DNA of 17,837 nt from an uncultured Traorella sp. (GTDB taxonomy: Bacteria; Bacillota_I; Bacilli_A; Erysipelotrichales; Erysipelotrichaceae), in the NCBI GenBank assembly GCA_945919165.1, contig CAMEIZ010000015.1, positions 1 through 17,837 on the forward strand. The letters run 5' to 3'. The translations under genes and the position numbers were made by a program. Positions 7,655 to 14,674 of this stretch are shown piece by piece (within the stretch, counting starts at the first letter, position 1; every line of letters begins with the position of its first letter). The notes beneath the pieces were generated by a model. That model was not told where the DNA came from and ran no database searches. It saw nothing but the letters and a program-made list of their open reading frames with translations.

Positions 7655-7927
7655 TTAATTTTTTATTTTATCAAATTTTCTATTCCTAAAATATACCAAT
7701 AGATTTCCTCCTACCATGAATAAATTAATTAAATAAAAGAATAAAACATAATTGATCGAATTTGAAACTAATTTTGATGCTGTTCCAGAAATGTAACCAA
7801 TCAAAATCAAAACATTGAACGATAAACTTATGTTTTTCGCAGTTTTTGCTTTTAATGATTTTATTAGATTTATAGGCCAAGATAATCCAAAACAAACCAA
7901 CATTATAACTTCTAAAATCTCTTTCAT
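7655..7927 (-). CDS. Small PQ-loop/SemiSWEET-like three-helix membrane protein
   Basis: Bacterial SemiSWEETs are ~90-residue, three-helix proteins that dimerise to carry sugars or other small solutes across the inner membrane. This 90-residue protein has three hydrophobic segments (about 5-22, 33-52, 60-80) and a basic tail. The first helix carries SWPINLIKSLKAKTAKNISL, where WP stands at the usual PQ position, a known variation. The ATG begins one base after the stop of the M24 gene (TAATATG), with AAGGG nine bases upstream inside that gene. It is the last gene of the C45-M24 operon, so it probably moves a substrate or product of those enzymes. The solute and direction are unknown. Confidence 0.8.
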   Translation of the reverse strand: MKEILEVIMLVCFGLSWPINLIKSLKAKTAKNISLSFNVLILIGYISGTASKLVSNSINYVLFFYLINLFMVGGNLLVYFRNRKFDKIKN

Positions 7928-7928
7928 A

Positions 7929-9299
7929 TTACTTTACCCTTAAAGCATACTCTTTATTTAATAAATACGGATTTAAGTAAGCAACTGCATTTGACAAAGG
8001 CAATATTTCTTCACTAATCTTTATATTTAGAGTTTTAATAATAAATTCTCTTCTTTTTACTATAATACTCCATACTTCGGGATATCCTTTTTTTATTTCA
8101 TTTCTTAAGTTTTCATCAGCCAATGCAATCGTTTCTTCACAATTGATTCCACTATAACCTGTTACTGTTAGAATAATATCAATTTGGAAAATCATGCCAC
8201 TTTTTATTATCTCATTTGAATCTTCATAAATCGGAGAAGATAGCCATTCTTCATCACTTGTTAAATGACCAGGATTTAGACTCCACTTAAATATCTCTTT
8301 TGGTAGTGTTTTTTCAACTATATCATATATTTCTTTACCATCCATGCCTATCTTAATTTTTTCTAACCATTCAACATAACAATTAAAATATGGGATTACA
8401 ACTTTTTCAAGATAATCATTTTGATTTTCTGGTAACTGTTTTTCATTCTCTACTGCAAACCCATTTCTACAAGACAATCCACCTTTATAACCGACAGACA
8501 TTGATATTTTATCACCTATATTTATATTTTTGTTTTTTGGAAATAGATTTGCATGATAATATCTATCACCACTTGCAAAAATAGATACAGTTGTGTGAGG
8601 TTGACCATATTTTTCAAGTAATTCCGCCATTTCTAAATCATTCATACCAACATTTATCTTTTTCATTACATTTAAAATACAATTTGAAGCTAAAGAGGCC
8701 CCATACAAATAATGAACTATTTCATTTGCGTTATTTATTGTTCTAACTTCTTTAAGAAAAATATTGCTGTAATTTTTTACGCTTCCTTCATTTGTAACAA
8801 TTTTTTTAACAGTTTCAACAATATAGTATGGAATTTCAAATAATTCTTTATTATCTTCAAACCGACTCGTAAAATGCTTCCATCCTATCATCCCTATTTG
8901 TAACCCTTTTTTTATATCAGCTTTTTTTAGTAATTCTTCAAATCCTACCTTATTTTCCATAGGCTGATTGGGTAATGAAAAATAGGGTGTACAAATAGCT
9001 TTGTTTTTGATTCTAGCAACTTTTGACATTTTCATATTTTCATTCCCTAATAATAAATAATTTTTTTCTTTATGAATAATTAATAAAGCTTCTTCAAAAC
9101 GAGGGTAAAATCCTGTTAAATATTCGAAATTCGAACCGTGTTCTTTATCTGCGTAGATAATTAAACAATCAAGATTATTTAATTTCATTGCTGTTAACAC
9201 TTTTTCGTATCTTTCTTTTATTGTTTCATCCGTCAATTCAATATCATAAAATATTTCATCTTTAGGATATGGTACTTTTTCATAAACAATCTCACGCAT
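7929..9299 (-). CDS. M24 family creatinase/Xaa-Pro-peptidase-fold protein lacking the two aspartate metal ligands
   Basis: 456 residues with the two-domain creatinase/prolidase layout: an N-terminal domain (about 1-175, with SNFEYLTGFYPRFEEALLI) and a C-terminal pita-bread domain (about 180-420). Aminopeptidase P-type enzymes bind two metals with Asp, Asp, His, Glu, Glu. Here the region that should hold both aspartates reads ISMSVGYKGGLSCRNGFAV (265-283), with no Asp at all. The His is kept (GHLTSDEEW, His345), the first Glu is Asp374 (FQIDIIL), and the second Glu is in INCEETIAL (388/389). His249 (YYHANLF) may match the conserved His before the first ligand. This resembles the metal-free creatinase case more than a working peptidase. 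It starts one base after the C45 stop, with AAAGGA upstream. Substrate unknown. Confidence 0.85.
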   Translation of the reverse strand: MREIVYEKVPYPKDEIFYDIELTDETIKERYEKVLTAMKLNNLDCLIIYADKEHGSNFEYLTGFYPRFEEALLIIHKEKNYLLLGNENMKMSKVARIKNKAICTPYFSLPNQPMENKVGFEELLKKADIKKGLQIGMIGWKHFTSRFEDNKELFEIPYYIVETVKKIVTNEGSVKNYSNIFLKEVRTINNANEIVHYLYGASLASNCILNVMKKINVGMNDLEMAELLEKYGQPHTTVSIFASGDRYYHANLFPKNKNINIGDKISMSVGYKGGLSCRNGFAVENEKQLPENQNDYLEKVVIPYFNCYVEWLEKIKIGMDGKEIYDIVEKTLPKEIFKWSLNPGHLTSDEEWLSSPIYEDSNEIIKSGMIFQIDIILTVTGYSGINCEETIALADENLRNEIKKGYPEVWSIIVKRREFIIKTLNIKISEEILPLSNAVAYLNPYLLNKEYALRVK

Positions 9300-9300
9300 A

Positions 9301-10350
9301 TTAAATTACCATCCTTTCATATGGTTCTGTACATGGATTACCACAAGATAAATAGATTTCCTTACTCGTTAGATCAAAAATTACCGAACATAATGTTGAC
9401 CATTTTTTATCATCAGCCACATTTTCTTTTGAATGAGTACATACACCTTGTGGATGATTTTCGTGACTACTTAATATTTGAATTAGATCTTCATAATCAA
9501 TTAATTTATGTTTTTTTATCTGCTCTTCAACACTTTCATACCTTTTTAATGACTCTTCCGCTTCATATTGAGTATAAGCATTATTTTTTCTTAAATCAGA
9601 AATTATGAAGTGATTTGTATGATACAAACATTCTGCTTGCAAACACTTTGCCTGTTTATTATCCACTTCAAAATCATATATCTTTGATTCATTCGCTATC
9701 ATAAAATTATAGGAACTAGCTATTTTGTTATCTTGAAAAAATTCTTTCACACTATCTATACTCCTTTGTTCTAATAGTTTTCTAAATGTGAAATGAACAG
9801 GTATACCAATTCCAACATTTGTATTTTTTAATGTATTGCCTACGACTCCTATTCCATAATTATTTATACCCATCCTACCTATGATACCGGCTTCTGTTAT
9901 TGTCGTTATTTTTAATCCATTATTATATTTCATTTTTAGAATTACAATATTCTTTTTTTGACATAATGCCCAATCCCAGTTTTCTGCCAATTTTGCATGC
10001 CCATCTTTACTTTTTTCTTTCGAAATACCTATTGTTGTACAACAATTATCTTTATCTAGCCCTTTTCTTGAAATTTCATAACGACAGTTAATTGCTAGTA
10101 TATCGTCAAACGGTAATCTAGAACCTTCACTGATTCCTCTTAGTTCTTCTATATAATCTGGATGATTTTTTTGTAAATATGGAAGAAATTGATTCGAATA
10201 ACTTTTAATTTCCTCCCAATTTCTTTTCCATAGTTTTTCCATTTTATTTTTATTAAATAAAAGTGTTGAAAGAATTTGTTCTTTCATTATATCTCCATGT
10301 TGATAACCCATTTCAAAATGAGTACCACTTAATTCTACTATTTTAAACAT
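9301..10350 (-). CDS. C45-family Ntn hydrolase (acyl-CoA:6-APA acyltransferase-like)
   Basis: Members of this family cut themselves to expose an N-terminal cysteine and then hydrolyse or transfer acyl groups at amide bonds; cytoplasmic here, as no signal peptide is seen. The 349 residues match bacterial members. Typical N-terminus ELSGTHFEMGYQHG (6-19); the presumed processing site is DNCCTTIG (101-108), where Cys104 before Thr105 would be the nucleophile; ENWDW (123-127) is the usual motif after it. The residue before the nucleophile is Cys103 and not the glycine of the fungal enzyme. First gene of a tight operon with the M24 and PQ-loop genes, divergent from the PTS regulator. The ribosome site is poor close to the ATG; AAAGGAG lies 33 bases upstream with a small hairpin between. 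Confidence 0.85.
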   Translation of the reverse strand: MFKIVELSGTHFEMGYQHGDIMKEQILSTLLFNKNKMEKLWKRNWEEIKSYSNQFLPYLQKNHPDYIEELRGISEGSRLPFDDILAINCRYEISRKGLDKDNCCTTIGISKEKSKDGHAKLAENWDWALCQKKNIVILKMKYNNGLKITTITEAGIIGRMGINNYGIGVVGNTLKNTNVGIGIPVHFTFRKLLEQRSIDSVKEFFQDNKIASSYNFMIANESKIYDFEVDNKQAKCLQAECLYHTNHFIISDLRKNNAYTQYEAEESLKRYESVEEQIKKHKLIDYEDLIQILSSHENHPQGVCTHSKENVADDKKWSTLCSVIFDLTSKEIYLSCGNPCTEPYERMVI

Positions 10351-10360
10351 AATATTAACT

Positions 10361-10379
10361 TATCCATTGAATTTGGATA
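10361..10379. promoter_or_regulatory. Inverted repeat between ribosome site and ATG of the C45 gene
   Basis: TATCCA (10361-10366), seven bases, TGGATA (10374-10379). On the minus transcript it can form a short hairpin between AAAGGAG (10390-10384) and the C45 ATG (10350). It could instead be an operator for the neighbouring regulator. Confidence 0.35.
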
Positions 10380-10457
10380 TAAACTCCTTTCTTTGTATAT
10401 TACTATTTTATATATTTATATATTAAAGCACATGATTGACTTTTGTATTATTTGGAT
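10371..10457 (+). repeat. Two direct copies of ATTTGGAT in the divergent promoter region
   Basis: ATTTGGAT occurs at 10371-10378 and 10450-10457, 79 bases apart; the second copy lies in the spacer of the regulator's promoter. In such an A+T-rich stretch this may be chance, but the placement would suit sites for the divergently transcribed regulator. Confidence 0.25.
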
Positions 10458-10464
10458 TTATATT
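10436..10464 (+). promoter_or_regulatory. Predicted promoter of the PTS regulator gene
   Basis: TTGACT (10436-10441), 17-base spacer, TATATT (10459-10464), followed by the strong ribosome site CGGAGGA (10477-10483) five bases before... the ATG at 10488. The opposing C45 promoter must lie in the very A+T-rich 10391-10432, where no single choice stands out. Confidence 0.6.
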
Positions 10465-10487
10465 TAGATTAATTAACGGAGGAATTT

Positions 10488-12542
10488 ATGGATAAACTTG
10501 ATTTTTATTGCAAGGAAATAATTCTTAACATTTTATTGGAAAATCACCTTAATGTTGATAACATTGCCAATAAAACAAAGTTATCTATTCGTCAAGTTGA
10601 ATACCGTATTGATCAAATCAATAACATCCTTCTTGACAATTATAATTTAAATTTAAATTATATTAAGAATAATTCTCCAATTAATTCAATACTATTTGAT
10701 GCCCTAAAAGATATTTTGAATACAAATCATTTCCAAAACTTAACTAAAGATGAACGTCAAAAATTTATAATTTTAAGTATATTTTGCAATTATTCTTACC
10801 TTTCTATGAATGATTTAATTTATTGGCTGTCAATAAGTAAATCTGTAATTATGAGCGACCTAAAAGATATAAAAGATGAACTTACAAAATATGGTATTAC
10901 AATTACTAATTCGAAATCAAAAGGTTATTTTATTCAATCTGGTCATTTTAATGCTCTTACTTATTTATTTCGTGAAATGATCATAAAGAATTCGAAATAT
11001 CAAAGAATTATTGATTACTATTTGACCATTCAGCACAAAAATGAACTTGTTAAGCTTCGTAATTTAATCTTTTCCTTAGAATCAAAGTATCAAATTAAGT
11101 TTGTTGGTTCAAGAATTGATGAATTTATTTATCTTATTAATATATTAATTATAAATCAAGATTATCATTATTTTAATACGATTAATAAAAATGAGCTTTT
11201 ACCAGTTACTCAACTGGATGAGTTTAATCTGATTACTGTAATTCAAAAAGAATTAAATATTCAGTTTCCTGAAAATGTTTCTATTTATCTTGCTGCATGC
11301 TTAATAGGTGCTTCTTTTGGAGATTATGAAGTTCACACCAAAGATAGAGAAATCATCGCCGACATAACAAAAAATGTCATGAGTCGGTTTCAATATGTTG
11401 GATGTTTGAATTACGATAATTACGATGATGTTTTCATTCGTCTTTATTCGCATTTGCGACCAGCTTTATATCGTATTATTTATCATATTCCAATCTATAA
11501 TCCACTTGCTGAACAAGTAATTAAAGAATACAATCATTTTTTTATCTTGGTTAAGGAAGCCTTAAAGCCAATTCAACACTTATTTGATCTTTCTTTTAGT
11601 AATGATGAAATCGCTTATTTAATAATGCATTTTCAAACCATTTTATTCGATAAAAAGTCAAAAAATATCTATTCACATAATTGTGCTATTATTTGTGATG
11701 CCGGCATTGGAACTTCAATCATGTTAAAAAGTCAATTAGAAGATTTATTCCCAGAATTCAATTTTACTCCATTAAGTTATAAAACGATTAATAATCTTTC
11801 TGATTTTAATAATAATTTTGACATTATATTTACCACAATCGGCAATTTAGCAATTAATTTTAAAGATCTCCCTATATTCTATACACCCGCTCTTTTAAAT
11901 AAGGTAGATAAATATAATCTTTCTAAAAAGGTCTATGAGTTTATTGGAGACAGTAATAATCATCCATCTTCTTTAATCGTACACGAAATAATTAATTTGA
12001 TTGGTAAATTTGCTATCGTTTCTTCCAAAAGTGATTTACGAAATGAATTAGTTAAATTCTTTGTTGGATATAATATCTCAAAAGATGTTACTCCAGTAAA
12101 ATTAAAAGAATTGTTGCTGCCTCATTATATTAAAAAAGTGAATTCAGTTTTAGATTGGCAAGAAGCGATTCAATTAGCAGGTGAAATTCTTCTTCATCAT
12201 AATGTAATTACAGAGAATTACATCAAAGAAATGATAAATAATGTAAAAACTATGGGTCCTTATATAGTTATTTCTAAAGGTGTCGCTTTACCTCATACTA
12301 ATCCTTCACACGGTGCTTTGTGTAATGGCATTAGCCTGCTAGTTATTAATAAACCTGTTTATTTTGGTTCTAAGTCTTTTGATCCAATAAAATATGTTTT
12401 TTGTTTAAGTGCTGTTGATAATGAAAAGCATATTGAAGCAATGTCACAACTTATATCTTTATTGGAAAAAGAATCTTTCTATAAAGTCATGTCTGATAAA
12501 AGTGAGAATGAAATATATCAATATATATTAGACAATGAATAA
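10488..12542 (+). CDS. PRD-containing PTS regulator (HTH-PRD-PRD-EIIB-EIIA, MtlR/LicR type)
   Basis: Transcriptional activator whose activity is set by phosphorylation from PTS proteins. Domains in 684 residues: N-terminal HTH (about 10-50, VDNIANKTKLSIRQVEYRID), a second helix-turn-helix region (about 90-150), PRD1 (about 185-290), PRD2 (about 300-390, with His322 in SHLRPALYR and His381 in MHFQTIL), an EIIB-like domain (about 396-485, Cys403 in CDAGIGTS) and a C-terminal EIIA domain (about 545-684, His603 in ALPHTNP). All expected phosphorylation residues are present. DNA-binding helices in place of an RNA-binding CAT domain indicate promoter control and not antitermination. It sits between the PTS operon (convergent) and the C45 operon (divergent), so control of both is likely. 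Codons are strikingly A+T-rich. Confidence 0.92.
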   Translation: MDKLDFYCKEIILNILLENHLNVDNIANKTKLSIRQVEYRIDQINNILLDNYNLNLNYIKNNSPINSILFDALKDILNTNHFQNLTKDERQKFIILSIFCNYSYLSMNDLIYWLSISKSVIMSDLKDIKDELTKYGITITNSKSKGYFIQSGHFNALTYLFREMIIKNSKYQRIIDYYLTIQHKNELVKLRNLIFSLESKYQIKFVGSRIDEFIYLINILIINQDYHYFNTINKNELLPVTQLDEFNLITVIQKELNIQFPENVSIYLAACLIGASFGDYEVHTKDREIIADITKNVMSRFQYVGCLNYDNYDDVFIRLYSHLRPALYRIIYHIPIYNPLAEQVIKEYNHFFILVKEALKPIQHLFDLSFSNDEIAYLIMHFQTILFDKKSKNIYSHNCAIICDAGIGTSIMLKSQLEDLFPEFNFTPLSYKTINNLSDFNNNFDIIFTTIGNLAINFKDLPIFYTPALLNKVDKYNLSKKVYEFIGDSNNHPSSLIVHEIINLIGKFAIVSSKSDLRNELVKFFVGYNISKDVTPVKLKELLLPHYIKKVNSVLDWQEAIQLAGEILLHHNVITENYIKEMINNVKTMGPYIVISKGVALPHTNPSHGALCNGISLLVINKPVYFGSKSFDPIKYVFCLSAVDNEKHIEAMSQLISLLEKESFYKVMSDKSENEIYQYILDNE

Positions 12543-12562
12543 GGCTCCATTTTGGAGCCTTA
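12540..12562. terminator. Shared hairpin between the convergent regulator and EIIC genes
   Basis: Perfect 10-bp stem TAAGGCTCCA/TGGAGCCTTA with a TTT loop. The regulator's stop codon is its first three bases, and the EIIC stop lies three bases beyond it. Neither side has a long T-run (TTATT), so termination may be partial, or the hairpin may mainly protect 3' ends. Confidence 0.65.
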
Positions 12563-12565
12563 TTA

Positions 12566-13840
12566 TTAGAAACCAATGATTGATTTTAATGTATTTAGAA
12601 TGAAGTGTAATATTGTTCCTATTACATTATAATCAATAGCTCCAAATGCAGCTGTTCCTACACCTAATGCACTTAATGTTGGATATAAAGCTAATGGTGT
12701 AGATACAATTAGAATTCCAACGACAAATGCACCTAAGAGTGCTCCTCTCCAACCACCTGTTGAATTACCAAATACACCTGCTGTTCCTCCTAAGAAAAAC
12801 ATTACATTAGCTGCTGGAATAAATACGACTGGTGACTTTACTGCTATTTGTACTAGCATGGCAACAATTCCACCAATATAAGCTGCTAAAAAGCCTAACA
12901 TAACTGCTGTCGGAGCATAGGCAAATACAGTTGGACAGTCTAATGCTGGTCTTGCATTTGGAATAAGTTTTTCAGAAATTGCAACAAATGAAGCAGTGAT
13001 TTCTGCTAAGAATGTTCTAACACCATACAATAAGATATTCATACTAGCTGTGAAAGTTAATGCTTGAATAAATGGCCATACTAACCAATGTGTACTACCT
13101 GATAAAGTTCCAACAAATTCTTGACCAGCTGCGATTGCGGATACATAGAATAGTAATAGCATGATAACAGACATACCAATTGTCAAATCTTTAAAGAAAA
13201 CTAAACCTTTTGGTAATTTTAAATTGTCTGCTGTATCTTCTTCATGTTTTGAAAATATTTTTCCTAAATACCCCGCTAAAGAATACCCAATCATTGAGAA
13301 GTGTCCAATTGCAACATTATCTGATCCTGACATTTTTCTAATGAATGGTTGACATAATTCTGGAAGAAAGGCAGAAGCAAACCCTAATACAAGACCACCT
13401 ACAACAATAGCAATTGGATCACTTAATCCAGCACCCTTACAAACTAATGTTAATAATGCTGCAAAAGAATATTGAATACTTGTTAAGAAAATAATATTCT
13501 TAAATCTTGTAATTCTAGCAAATAATAGATTTGTAAGAAAACCTACAATGAATGTAAGCGATAACGTTGTTCCAAAATTAACTTCTGCTTGTGCAACAGC
13601 TGCTTCAGACATCGCTACAACGCCATTAATATTAAATCCTTCAATAAATAATTTATTTAAGTTTTGCAAATTTCCAGTAACTAAACTACATCCAGCATTA
13701 AAAATCAAAAATCCTACAACTGTTTTAATTGTTCCTGAAACAACTTCTAATGGTTTTTTTTCTTGTAAAATCAAACCCAAGCAAGCAAATATACCTAATA
13801 TCACTGCCGGTTGACTTAAAAAAGCAATAATAATATTCAT
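12566..13840 (-). CDS. PTS EIIC, ascorbate/UlaA (SgaT) superfamily permease
   Basis: Integral membrane sugar channel of a UlaABC-type phosphotransferase system. From the ATG at 13840 there are 424 residues with about ten or more hydrophobic segments. The N-terminus MNIIIAFLSQPAVILG and the following GLILQEKKPLEVVSGTIK are typical of UlaA-type EIICs, as are the GNSTGGWRGALLGAF and ALYPTLSALG stretches near the C-terminus. A possible ATG at 13855 overlaps the EIIB stop as ATGA, but AAAGGAG lies five bases before the second ATG and the family start fits the second, so 13840 is used. Third gene of the EIIA-EIIB-EIIC operon. UlaA-like permeases serve ascorbate but also other substrates, so ascorbate is not assigned; no ulaD/E/F-like enzymes are nearby. 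Confidence 0.92.
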   Translation of the reverse strand: MNIIIAFLSQPAVILGIFACLGLILQEKKPLEVVSGTIKTVVGFLIFNAGCSLVTGNLQNLNKLFIEGFNINGVVAMSEAAVAQAEVNFGTTLSLTFIVGFLTNLLFARITRFKNIIFLTSIQYSFAALLTLVCKGAGLSDPIAIVVGGLVLGFASAFLPELCQPFIRKMSGSDNVAIGHFSMIGYSLAGYLGKIFSKHEEDTADNLKLPKGLVFFKDLTIGMSVIMLLLFYVSAIAAGQEFVGTLSGSTHWLVWPFIQALTFTASMNILLYGVRTFLAEITASFVAISEKLIPNARPALDCPTVFAYAPTAVMLGFLAAYIGGIVAMLVQIAVKSPVVFIPAANVMFFLGGTAGVFGNSTGGWRGALLGAFVVGILIVSTPLALYPTLSALGVGTAAFGAIDYNVIGTILHFILNTLKSIIGF

Positions 13841-13851
13841 ATTTTCTCCTT

Positions 13852-14136
13852 TCATTGATGCTTCTCAAGGAAGTCTTTTAGATTTTCCAAAATTTCATTT
13901 TTATCTATAATATTTTTAATTCCATAGAATTCTATGTTTGGATAAACATCCTTTAATTCTTCTGCAACGTCAATAACCGTAAATATTGCATCCCCATTAA
14001 ATCCTTTTATTCCATCTAAATTTGAATGTTCACAAATAATTGGTAATTTGTATTCACTAATTACATTTTCAATTTTAATTTTTAATAATAAGCTTGTCCC
14101 AACCCCAAATCGACATGCAACCAGTATTCTACGCAT
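13852..14136 (-). CDS. PTS EIIB, lactose/ascorbate-type
   Basis: Soluble phosphocarrier that passes phosphate from EIIA to the sugar on EIIC. The phosphocysteine loop is near the start: MRRILVACRFGVGTSLLLK, with Cys8 the phosphorylation site. From the ATG at 14136 the protein has 94 residues, the usual size. An upstream in-frame ATG (14157) would add seven residues and lengthen the overlap with EIIA; GGGGAG lies nine bases before the second ATG, and EIIB domains normally begin a few residues before this loop, so 14136 is preferred. It overlaps the end of the EIIA gene by eight bases and its TGA stop lies inside the ribosome site region of EIIC, so the three subunits are translationally coupled. 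Confidence 0.92.
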   Translation of the reverse strand: MRRILVACRFGVGTSLLLKIKIENVISEYKLPIICEHSNLDGIKGFNGDAIFTVIDVAEELKDVYPNIEFYGIKNIIDKNEILENLKDFLEKHQ

Positions 14137-14593
14137 TTTTATCAACTCCCCATTCATTATTTAAATATTCAAATATTTCATTTGGATTTCTGCTTTCATC
14201 GAGCTTCTTTTGAAATTTTTCATCACTTAATAATTCAACAAGTTCGGAAAGACTATCAATGTGATCTGTCGAATTTTTTACTGCTAAAACAAATATTTTT
14301 TTTACTGGATCATTAAATTCATGTCCAAAACTGACGGAGTCTTTTAAAACAGTAATCGTCATTGCATTTTGATTTACATTATTCTCACTAGATGCATGAG
14401 GTAGAGCTATTCCTTTTGTAATAACAAAATATGGTCCAAATTCTTTTACTGTATTGATAATACTTTCCACATATGCAATATTTACTGTTTTATCCTCTAC
14501 CATTGGATTAGCTGATTTTTTAATTGCTTCTTTCCAATCGCTTGCTTCTACATCAATTTGTATATACGATTGTTTGACTAAATCCTTTAGCAT
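14129..14593 (-). CDS. PTS EIIA, fructose/mannitol/ascorbate type
   Basis: Accepts phosphate from HPr and passes it to EIIB. 154 residues from the ATG at 14593; the phosphohistidine is His66 in TKGIALPHAS, preceded by the typical FGPYFVIT. It parallels the C-terminal domain of the regulator (MGPYIVISKGVALPHTNP), which suggests that both read the same phosphate flow. A GTG six bases upstream is in frame but sits one base from AAAGGAG, whereas the ATG has seven bases of spacing, so ATG is chosen. First gene of the EIIA-EIIB-EIIC operon, with a promoter about 40 bases upstream. Confidence 0.92.
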   Translation of the reverse strand: MLKDLVKQSYIQIDVEASDWKEAIKKSANPMVEDKTVNIAYVESIINTVKEFGPYFVITKGIALPHASSENNVNQNAMTITVLKDSVSFGHEFNDPVKKIFVLAVKNSTDHIDSLSELVELLSDEKFQKKLDESRNPNEIFEYLNNEWGVDKNA

Positions 14594-14608
14594 ACTCACA
14601 CTCCTTTT

Positions 14609-14674
14609 CTAAACAGTGCACTATTTATGCTTAAATTATAATGTGAATTGTAGTTTTTAATCAAACTGTTTTAG
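14609..14674. promoter_or_regulatory. Separated inverted repeat around the PTS operon promoter, candidate activator site
   Basis: CTAAACAGT (14609-14617) and ACTGTTTTAG (14665-14674) are inverted copies differing by one A, 47 bases apart. The upstream copy abuts the -35 box on the minus strand, where a PRD activator would be expected to bind. The inner copy lies in the leader and overlaps the palindrome AGTGCACT (14615-14622). Confidence 0.35.
14635..14664 (-). promoter_or_regulatory. Predicted promoter of the PTS EIIA-EIIB-EIIC operon
   Basis: Minus strand: TTGATT (14664-14659), 18-base spacer, TATAAT (14640-14635). The slightly long spacer and imperfect -35 suit an activator-dependent promoter. 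Confidence 0.55.

Noticed and set aside
10350..10367. Nine-codon leader peptide starting MDKL before the C45 gene
   Set aside because: Its nearest ribosome site is 16 bases away and it shows no regulatory codon pattern; its likeness to the regulator's first residues is probably chance.
13841..13855. Upstream ATG for EIIC
   Set aside because: It overlaps the EIIB stop, but AAAGGAG lies after it and the family N-terminus matches the second ATG.
12566..14593. Assigning the PTS to ascorbate as ulaA, ulaB, ulaC
   Set aside because: The family match is only at superfamily level and the ascorbate-6-phosphate pathway enzymes are not nearby.
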